The notes below the pieces were generated by a model that was not told the DNA's origin, made no database searches, and was given only the letters and a program-made list of their open reading frames with translations. A program made the translations under genes and the position numbers. This document shows, piece by piece, positions 7,488 through 13,308 of a DNA stretch of 13,308 bases; position 1 is the first letter of the stretch, and the number at the start of each line of letters is the position of its first letter. Source of the stretch: Bacteroidales bacterium (lineage in GTDB: Bacteria > Bacteroidota > Bacteroidia > Bacteroidales > UBA932); NCBI GenBank assembly GCA_017551215.1, contig JAFZMA010000081.1:1-13308 (forward strand), in the 5' to 3' direction.

Positions 7488-7526
7488 CAAAAATATTGCT
7501 ACATTTGTACTTTGCTGACAAATTTA
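7488..7526 (-). promoter_or_regulatory. Candidate amidase-mce promoter
   Basis: On the minus strand TATTTTTG (7488-7495) fits TAnnTTTG and would start transcription near 7481, some 20 nt before the amidase ATG. The nearest TTTG (7519-7522) is 23 nt upstream, longer than the usual 18-20, so the -33 match is weak. A second TAnnTTTG octamer, TAAATTTG (7519-7526), overlaps it and would give a longer leader. Confidence 0.4.
7500..7507 (+). promoter_or_regulatory. Candidate lptD-fbp-rpe promoter (-7 box)
   Basis: TACATTTG fits the Bacteroidota -7 box and would start transcription near 7514, about 45 nt before the lptD ATG at 7559. The nearest upstream TTTG (7472-7475) is 24 nt away, longer than normal. 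The box lies only a few bases from the facing amidase box, so the two promoters would overlap. Confidence 0.4.
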
Positions 7527-7558
7527 CAAATAAAAGCTTAAAACAGACCTTTGAAGGT

Positions 7559-10330
7559 ATGTCTATAGGGAGAATCATAAGGAAAACCTGCAATGTGGCG
7601 TTAGGCATCGTGCTGCTGGCCTCTATGTGGGGCTTCACTCCAAAGAAGCCTCATGGCGCACAGGGGCGTTTCCATATGTTCGGACTAAAAGACACTATCC
7701 CGGTTCTGGATACCATATCTGTAAAAGACAGCCTGGGGAAGGATTCCATCAAGCTGGGAGATTCCACGATGATTGTGGATTCATCCCTGATTTCCACCCT
7801 CAAGCAGCCAGTATTTTCCACCGGCAGAGACTCCAGCGTAGAGATTCTGACAGACGGCAAGCGAATGCTCTATTACTATGGAGACGTTACCGTCACATAC
7901 GGAGACATATCCATAAAGGCAGACTACATTGCCTACAATGTCCAGACAAAGACCGTGTTTGCAAAAGGTCTCCCTGATTCCTCCGGAGTTGTAAAGGGTC
8001 TTCCGGAACTCAAGGAAGGTAAGAACACCTACACAATGGAGAGCGTGTACTATAACTTCGACACCAAGAAGGCCAAGATCAAGAACATGATGACCCAGGA
8101 GGGAGAGGGCAACATAAAGGGCAAGTATATAAAGAAGATGGCGGACAACTCAATCAACATCGCCAGAGGCATTTACACTACTTGCGACGCCGAGCATCCG
8201 CACTTCTACCTTCAGATGACCACTGCAAAAGTTATCAATGATGGTCCTGTGAAGAAGACCGTATTCGGTCCGGCATATACTGTTATAGAAGACGTGCCAA
8301 CTCCATTTGCCCTTCCGTTCGGATTCGTGCCGAGAATAAGCAACAGAAGCGGAGGCGTTCTTTTCCCGACATACGGGGAGGAAACAGCCAGAGGTTTCTA
8401 TCTCAGGGGATTGGGCTATTACTTCGTTTTTGGGGACCATCTGGATCTGGCGGCAACAGTAGACATCTATACCAGAGGTTCCTGGGCAACAAATATTAAC
8501 ACTAGATACGCAAAGAGATACAAATATACTGGCAATCTCTCAGGAGTCTATTCAGTTGATATAACTGGAGAAAAGCACCAGCCGGACTATGCCAAGAGCA
8601 AGAACTTCTCCCTTAACTGGAGCCACAACCAAGATTCCAAATCCAGACCCGGAACCACATTCAGGGCATCGGTGAACTTCTCCTCTCCGTCCAACAGCCG
8701 TTACAACTCCACTACCATAAATCAGGCTCTGACCAACCAGATTTCATCCTCAATTTCATACGGAAAGTCCTGGACAGGAAGACCGTTCTCTCTGAGTGTC
8801 AATGCTCTGCACAACCAGAACTCCAGAGACAGCTCTTATGCGGTAACCTTCCCTAACCTAACCTTTACCCTCAGCAGAATCAACCCGTTCAAGAGGAAGG
8901 TAATGATAGGAAAAAGGAAGTTTTATGAAGATATAACGTTCAACTACTCTGCTCATTTTGACAACAAGATAAACTTCAAGAGTTCAGAGGTGGGCAAACC
9001 GGATTTCTTCAAGAAGATGCGCAACGGAATGCAGCACACCTTCAATATCGGACTTCCGACCTTTACTCTTCTTAAGTACATACAGGCTTCTCCTGGAGTT
9101 AATTACGGAATGAACTGGTATTTCTCGGATGCAACGCAGTATTACGATACACGTACCAAGAGGGCTGTCACAGAGTATTCAGATCCGTTCAGCACTTTCG
9201 GAATGACACAGACCTCCAGTTTCAGCCTGTCCCTCAACACCAGAATCTACGGTCTGTTTAACTTCGGTAAGAATAGCAAGCTCCAGGCTATGAGGCACAT
9301 CATTACTCCAAGCGTGAGCTTCAGCTATATGCCGGAACTGGGCACCAGGGCAAACGGCTACCGTACTTACGAGTATGTGGACATGGATGGTAAAACCCAT
9401 TCAGTTGTTTACAACAAGTACGCCGGCCAGCTCTACTCTCCTCCTGGACAAGGCAAAAGCGCAAGCATGAGCTTCAGCTTCGGCAATACGCTGGAAGCCA
9501 AGATAAAATCGCAGAGGGACACTACTGGAAAAGGTGTAAAGAAAATCAAGCTGATAGACCAGCTCAACATTGGAGGGTCTTACAATTTCCTGGCGGATTC
9601 CATGAAGCTTTCCAACATTTCTGTAAACATGACAACTACGGTATTCGGCAAGCTGGGCATATCCGGAAACATGACTCTTGACCCTTATGCAATCAACGAG
9701 AGGGGGCAGCGCTATAACAAGCTGATGATCACCCAGAAAGGATTCAAACCGTTCAGATTGACCGGTGCCAGCATGTCCACGTCATACACCTTCCAGGGAG
9801 AGGGAAAGAGCCGTTGGGGATCTGATTATCATCAAGAGGGAGGAACAGGCCCTATCCAGCCAACCAGAGCCGGAACAAACTCATCATCTTCATCTTACCA
9901 AAGAATGTACTATCATCCTGTTACAGGAGAATATATACCAGGCGGTTGGGTTTACTATTATGACCCGAATATGCCGTGGAGTGTAAATCTGAACTACAGC
10001 TATTCCTTCTACCGCTCCTATCAGTACAGTAACAATCAGCTTGTTACCAAGAACAACCATGCCATGACTCTGGGTATCAGCTCTCAGTTGAGAATTTACA
10101 AAGACCTTAACGTTTCTTTGAATACCGGTGTAGATCTTACCAAAATGCAGCTTACCACAACCCAACTTTCCGGCTCGTTCAGTCTGCATTGTTTCAATAT
10201 CTCCTTCTCCTGGATTCCGAATGGAAAATGGGAAAGCTGGAGTTTCAGGATAAGTGCCAACGCCTCGTCCCTGGCAGACCTGCTTCAGTTCAAGAAGAAC
10301 GCAAGCTACTGGGACAACAGCAGTTATTAA
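7559..10330 (+). CDS. lptD: Outer-membrane LPS assembly protein LptD (OstA-like)
   Basis: LptD is the beta-barrel that, with LptE, inserts LPS into the outer leaflet. I chose the ATG at 7559 (923 residues): it starts directly at a signal peptide (MSIGRIIRKT...LLASMWGF). The longer frame from TTG at 7496 would run through the putative promoter. An OstA/LptA-like beta-jellyroll covers about 85-220, with repeated short strands such as YYYGDVTVTYGDISIKADYI. The motif YTTCDAEHPHFYL (Cys209) and the FALPFGFVP segment follow. The rest (about 270-910) is alternating aromatic/polar beta-barrel strands. A Ser/Tyr/Gly-rich stretch (about 750-807) probably forms a large loop. Only two Cys remain in the mature protein (209 and 878). 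It is followed by fbp after 10 nt. The barrel and N-terminal domain are clear; LptE is not in the window. Confidence 0.93.
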   Translation: MSIGRIIRKTCNVALGIVLLASMWGFTPKKPHGAQGRFHMFGLKDTIPVLDTISVKDSLGKDSIKLGDSTMIVDSSLISTLKQPVFSTGRDSSVEILTDGKRMLYYYGDVTVTYGDISIKADYIAYNVQTKTVFAKGLPDSSGVVKGLPELKEGKNTYTMESVYYNFDTKKAKIKNMMTQEGEGNIKGKYIKKMADNSINIARGIYTTCDAEHPHFYLQMTTAKVINDGPVKKTVFGPAYTVIEDVPTPFALPFGFVPRISNRSGGVLFPTYGEETARGFYLRGLGYYFVFGDHLDLAATVDIYTRGSWATNINTRYAKRYKYTGNLSGVYSVDITGEKHQPDYAKSKNFSLNWSHNQDSKSRPGTTFRASVNFSSPSNSRYNSTTINQALTNQISSSISYGKSWTGRPFSLSVNALHNQNSRDSSYAVTFPNLTFTLSRINPFKRKVMIGKRKFYEDITFNYSAHFDNKINFKSSEVGKPDFFKKMRNGMQHTFNIGLPTFTLLKYIQASPGVNYGMNWYFSDATQYYDTRTKRAVTEYSDPFSTFGMTQTSSFSLSLNTRIYGLFNFGKNSKLQAMRHIITPSVSFSYMPELGTRANGYRTYEYVDMDGKTHSVVYNKYAGQLYSPPGQGKSASMSFSFGNTLEAKIKSQRDTTGKGVKKIKLIDQLNIGGSYNFLADSMKLSNISVNMTTTVFGKLGISGNMTLDPYAINERGQRYNKLMITQKGFKPFRLTGASMSTSYTFQGEGKSRWGSDYHQEGGTGPIQPTRAGTNSSSSSYQRMYYHPVTGEYIPGGWVYYYDPNMPWSVNLNYSYSFYRSYQYSNNQLVTKNNHAMTLGISSQLRIYKDLNVSLNTGVDLTKMQLTTTQLSGSFSLHCFNISFSWIPNGKWESWSFRISANASSLADLLQFKKNASYWDNSSY

Positions 10331-10340
10331 ATATTCTCAG

Positions 10341-12317
10341 ATGACAGACAACAGACTCGCTTACCTTAAGCTCCTGGCTGGAAAATTTCCCTCCGCAGCT
10401 TCCGCAGCTTCGGAGATCATGAACCTTAAGGCCATTTTGAGCCTTCCTAAGGGAACCGAGCATTTTCTGGCTGATATCCACGGAGAATGGGAAGCTTTTC
10501 TTCATGTACTCAAGAACGCTTCCGGGAGTATCCGGGAGAAAGTAACTTTCCTGTTCAAGGACAGTATGTCTGAAGATGAGATTAACAGCCTCTGCACCCT
10601 TATCTATTATCCGGAAGAAAGCATCTATCTCAAGAAAAGTGAACTTGCCGGTAAAGACAGTCCTGAAGAAGAGTTAGACAGCTGGTATCTTTCCACAATT
10701 ACAAACCTGATAAAAGTCTGCCGCAAAGCCGGAGAAAAGTACACGCGTTCCAAAGTCAGAAAAGCCCTGCCTCCGCAATACAGCTACATAATGCTGGAAA
10801 TCATGCACGAGAATTCCGCAGACGCTAACAAGGCAGATTATCTCCAAAGCATTTTCAAGGCAATTCTGGAGTCTGGACAGGCAGAAGACTTCATAATTTC
10901 ATTTGCCCGCACAATACAGCGTCTGGTCATTGATCATCTCCACATAGTTGGAGACATTTATGACAGGGGACCGGGAGCGGAAGTCATAATGGACAGGCTT
11001 ATAAAATACCATCATGTAGACATTCAGTGGGGAAATCACGACATTCTCTGGATGGGAGCGGCCAACGGCAACCTTGCCTGCATAGCCAATGTCATCAGGA
11101 TTTCACTCAGATACGCCAATCTGGACACTCTCGAGAACGGCTATGGCATAAACATTCTGCCATTGGCCATCTTTGCCAGGGAGACCTATTCAGGCACCTC
11201 TCTGGACGCATTCATGCCTAAAAAGGGAAAGGGCGGAAGCGAGAATTATGACGAGAATGAAACCCTCCTGGTGGCGATGATGCACAAGGCCATTTCCATT
11301 ATCCAGTTCAAGCTTGAGTATCAAATCATAAGGCGGCATCCGGAATACCAGATGGAAAGCCGTAACCTTCTGCACACCATAGCTGATAAGGAATCCCCTA
11401 CAGTTACTTCTGCAGACCCGTATTCCTTGACTGCGGAGGAGGAGAAAGTAATCACAGACCTGGCTTCCTATTTCAGCAGAAGCGAACGCCTTCAGAGGCA
11501 TGCGGACTTCCTCTACAAGGTAGGGCGCATGTACCTGTGCTGCAACAATAACCTTCTGTTCCACGCTTCTGTTCCCCTAAATGAGGACAAGACCTTCAGG
11601 CAGGTCCTGGTTCCAAACGGCGAGAAAGGAAAATACGTCCGCCTGAGAGGAAAGGCTCTCTATGACAAAATAGACTCCGTTGTCAGAAAAGCCAGAAATG
11701 AATACCTGGAAGCAGGTAAGAACAAGTTCTCCAAAGTCAATTCAGACCTCAACGACTACTTCTGGTATCTGTGGTGCGGACCGGATTCTCCGCAATTTGA
11801 CAAGAGTGCGATGACAACCTTTGAAAGATACTTCAATCCGGACAAGTCCACTCATCACGAAGAAAAGGGTTATTATTACAAATACAGGACAGAAAGCGCT
11901 GTCTGCGACATGATTATGGATGAGTTCGGCATAGGAGGCCCGGATGCGCATATAATCAACGGTCATGTGCCCGTAAAGGCCAAGGAGGGAGAGCTCCCTA
12001 TCAAGGCAGACGGAAAACTTATGGTAATAGACGGAGGCTTCAGCCGGGCATACCAGTCCAGTACAGGAATTGCCGGCTATACCCTGGTTTTCAATTCTCA
12101 GGGGATGCATATCGTTAAACTGAGCCCTTTTACCAACGCCGCCAGCGCTGTTGTTAACCACGACGATATAGACAGCGTAACCGTGGTCAACTCGTCGGCT
12201 TCCCACAGAATGAGGGTAAGGGATACCGACAACGGGCGCTTGATTCAAGGTCAGGTGGACGACCTTACAGACCTGCTTCAGGCATATAAAAACGGAACAA
12301 TTCAAGAAAAGATATGA
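10341..12317 (+). CDS. fbp: Fructose-1,6-bisphosphatase, class III
   Basis: It hydrolyses fructose-1,6-bisphosphate to fructose-6-phosphate in gluconeogenesis, in the cytosol. The 658-residue length and the motifs fit class III (FBPase_2, Firmicutes/Bacteroidota type), which is unrelated to the E. coli class I enzyme and has a calcineurin-like metallophosphatase core. Visible metal/phosphate motifs are ADIHGEW (Asp45, His47), GDIYDRGPG (Asp205), WGNHD (Asn232, His233), LLFHAS (His408), NGHVPVK (His542) and VIDGGFSRAY (about 562-571). The N-terminal LPKGTEHFLADIHGE block is typical of the family. The open frame extends upstream into lptD, but the ATG at 10341 gives the usual start and leaves a 10-nt gap after lptD. 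The stop overlaps the rpe ATG by 4 nt (ATGA), so translational coupling is likely. Confidence 0.97.
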   Translation: MTDNRLAYLKLLAGKFPSAASAASEIMNLKAILSLPKGTEHFLADIHGEWEAFLHVLKNASGSIREKVTFLFKDSMSEDEINSLCTLIYYPEESIYLKKSELAGKDSPEEELDSWYLSTITNLIKVCRKAGEKYTRSKVRKALPPQYSYIMLEIMHENSADANKADYLQSIFKAILESGQAEDFIISFARTIQRLVIDHLHIVGDIYDRGPGAEVIMDRLIKYHHVDIQWGNHDILWMGAANGNLACIANVIRISLRYANLDTLENGYGINILPLAIFARETYSGTSLDAFMPKKGKGGSENYDENETLLVAMMHKAISIIQFKLEYQIIRRHPEYQMESRNLLHTIADKESPTVTSADPYSLTAEEEKVITDLASYFSRSERLQRHADFLYKVGRMYLCCNNNLLFHASVPLNEDKTFRQVLVPNGEKGKYVRLRGKALYDKIDSVVRKARNEYLEAGKNKFSKVNSDLNDYFWYLWCGPDSPQFDKSAMTTFERYFNPDKSTHHEEKGYYYKYRTESAVCDMIMDEFGIGGPDAHIINGHVPVKAKEGELPIKADGKLMVIDGGFSRAYQSSTGIAGYTLVFNSQGMHIVKLSPFTNAASAVVNHDDIDSVTVVNSSASHRMRVRDTDNGRLIQGQVDDLTDLLQAYKNGTIQEKI

Positions 12318-12973
12318 AACGGATGATTGTAGCCCCATCGATGCTTTCTGCAGACTTTGCCAATCTTGCAAAGGACATAGAGCTTGTTAATGCCAATGCG
12401 GACATTATCCATCTGGATATAATGGACGGAGTTTTCGTTCCAAACATCTCATACGGAACTCCGGTAATCAAAGCCATCTGCAAAGGAGCCACAATTCCAG
12501 TGGAAGCTCACCTGATGATAGTTGAGCCACAGAAATTCTTTGAGGACTACAGGAAGATGGGAGTGGGTTCCATCAGCGTCCATTACGAGGCATGCACACA
12601 TCTGGACCGTACCGTAAACAGAATCAGGGAACTGGGCATGAAGGCAGGCGTGGCAATCAATCCCCACACTAACGTAAATCTGCTAGAAGACATTGTACGC
12701 ATCTGCGATTATATCCTGGTAATGAGCGTGAACCCGGGCTTCGGGGGCCAGAGCTACATTCCGTATTCAACGGAAAAAATCGCCGAGCTTAAAAAGATCA
12801 TAGAAAAGAACAATCCTGCATGTCTGATTGAGGTTGACGGCGGAGTTACCACAGAGAACATAGGGGAGATTGCAAATGCCGGGGCCGATGTGGTTGTGGC
12901 TGGCAGTGCTGTCTTCGGTGCAAAAGATCCCGCCCAGGCCATCAAGATTCTTCAGGGCAAACTTACTGCCTGA
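12314..12973 (+). CDS. rpe: Ribulose-phosphate 3-epimerase
   Basis: It interconverts ribulose-5-phosphate and xylulose-5-phosphate in the pentose phosphate pathway, in the cytosol. The 219-residue TIM barrel has the full family signature: APSMLSADF (Ser9), HLDIMDGVFVPN (His33, Asp35), EAHLMI (His66), MSVNPGFGGQ (137-146, phosphate/loop region) and EVDGG (Asp175), followed by the GADVVVAGSAVFG phosphate-binding end. The ATG overlaps the fbp stop as ATGA; a second ATG at codon 4 is possible but lacks the overlap. With fbp just upstream, the pair supplies F6P and pentose phosphates, consistent with sugar-phosphate and nucleotide-sugar supply. It is the last gene of the lptD-fbp-rpe unit before a convergent spacer. 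Confidence 0.98.
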   Translation: MKRMIVAPSMLSADFANLAKDIELVNANADIIHLDIMDGVFVPNISYGTPVIKAICKGATIPVEAHLMIVEPQKFFEDYRKMGVGSISVHYEACTHLDRTVNRIRELGMKAGVAINPHTNVNLLEDIVRICDYILVMSVNPGFGGQSYIPYSTEKIAELKKIIEKNNPACLIEVDGGVTTENIGEIANAGADVVVAGSAVFGAKDPAQAIKILQGKLTA

Positions 12974-12995
12974 CAGCACATTCTATCGAAAAGCA

Positions 12996-13119
12996 TTTTT
13001 TCAGGTAAAACTTTCCTCAGAGCCTGTGGCCGCCCATGGCCACATGAATGGGAGGGGCCCATCTTTGATGGGAGGGATGAGCGTAGCGAAGGCGAGAGAA
13101 AAGGTTTTGCCTGAATAAA
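12996..13119. repeat. Compound inverted-repeat element between rpe and psd
   Basis: Arms at 13000-13011 (TTCAGGTAAAAC) and 13104-13115 (GTTTTGCCTGAA) pair over 12 positions (11 Watson-Crick and one G-T). Partial extension runs outward (12996-12998 with 13117-13119) and inward (13016-13018 with 13096-13098). Inside are a 7-bp hairpin TGTGGCC/GGCCACA (13025-13031 and 13038-13044) and a 6-bp hairpin CCCATC/GATGGG (13058-13063 and 13067-13072). It fills most of the spacer between two converging genes. It may be a bidirectional terminator, a dispersed palindromic (REP/MITE-like) element, or a structured RNA; neither side has a clean T-run. Confidence 0.6.
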
Positions 13120-13125
13120 ATGGCT

Positions 13126-13308
13126 TTACTTGATTGTGGCTATGACAGTTTGGCAGGCACGGACCTTATCGCCTTCCTTTACGAGAATCCCGGACCCGAG
13201 AGGCAGGAAGAAATCCACCCTGCTGCCAAACTTGATGAAACCCATCTGCTGGCCGGCGGCAACAATGTCTCCTTCCTTTGCATAGCAGACAATGCGGCGG
13301 GCCACATA
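13126..13308 (-). CDS. psd: Phosphatidylserine decarboxylase, 3' part
   Basis: The last 60 codons are visible, ending at TAA (13126-13128 on the + strand); the 5' part lies beyond the window. The tail contains VARRIVCYAKEGD, then GFIKFGSRVD and FLPLGSGI, and ends in a VRACQTVIATIK-like strand. This matches the C-terminal part of short bacterial Psd/archaetidylserine-decarboxylase proteins. Psd makes phosphatidylethanolamine at the inner membrane. It self-cleaves at a Gly-Ser bond, here expected to be FG|S (residues 28-29 of the fragment), where the Ser becomes the pyruvoyl group. Both residues are present, so the enzyme looks active. The gene converges on rpe across the structured spacer. Confidence 0.9.
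   Translation of the reverse strand, partial: YVARRIVCYAKEGDIVAAGQQMGFIKFGSRVDFFLPLGSGILVKEGDKVRACQTVIATIK

Noticed and set aside
7496..7558. N-terminal extension of LptD from a TTG at 7496
   Set aside because: The extension precedes a proper signal peptide and overlaps the candidate promoter box; the ATG at 7559 is the better start.
10254..10340. N-terminal extension of Fbp overlapping the end of lptD
   Set aside because: The extra 29 residues are lptD sequence in another frame; the family start fits the ATG at 10341.
13015..13098. Kink-turn motif in the internal loop of the rpe-psd element (AGA opposite GA)
   Set aside because: The required tandem G-A pairs next to the three-base bulge cannot be placed with the bases present.
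12870..13118. An 82-codon + strand frame running from rpe through the rpe-psd spacer
   Set aside because: Its first part is an off-frame reading of rpe and the rest reads through the inverted repeats; no start signal or homology supports it.

Overview
The window reads as chromosomal housekeeping DNA from a member of the Bacteroidota, most likely the order Bacteroidales. The evidence is: Bacteroides-type -7 boxes (TAnnTTTG) upstream of rho and dnaA; gene starts without clear Shine-Dalgarno sequences; a Rho factor with a long disordered insert; a class III fructose-1,6-bisphosphatase; and a Bacteroidota-style LptD beside an amidase and an MCE protein. I cannot assign a family or genus from sequence alone.

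Layout. (1) Positions 1-167 hold the 3' end of a ridA-type gene on the + strand, converging on rho across a strong bidirectional hairpin terminator. (2) Positions 296-6288 and on to 7461 are minus-strand genes. In transcription order they are an N-acetylmuramoyl-L-alanine amidase with a SPOR-like C-terminus, an MCE/MlaD lipid-transport protein, dnaA, pepD (aminoacyl-histidine dipeptidase) and rho. Amidase and MCE are 9 nt apart and form one unit. dnaA has its own promoter region and is followed after 44 nt by pepD. pepD ends at a hairpin terminator, and rho has its own promoter just beyond it. (3) From 7559 to 12973 the + strand carries lptD, fbp and rpe, with a 10-nt gap and then a 4-nt ATGA overlap, probably one operon. 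(4) From 13126 to the window end is the 3' end of a minus-strand phosphatidylserine decarboxylase gene (psd). Between rpe and psd lies a roughly 120-bp highly structured spacer.

How the genes relate. The short divergent spacer near 7462-7558 joins two envelope functions: peptidoglycan hydrolysis and lipid trafficking on one side, LPS export on the other. Fbp and Rpe belong to gluconeogenesis and the non-oxidative pentose phosphate pathway, so the lptD transcript also carries two sugar-phosphate enzymes. dnaA and rho are core replication and transcription-termination genes.

I found no mobile element, CRISPR array, tRNA or rRNA gene, phage gene or obviously new multi-gene system. The items most worth a second look are the compound hairpin between rpe and psd, the apparent single-disulfide LptD, the disordered insert and 5' leader hairpin of rho, and a 14-bp perfect palindrome upstream of dnaA.
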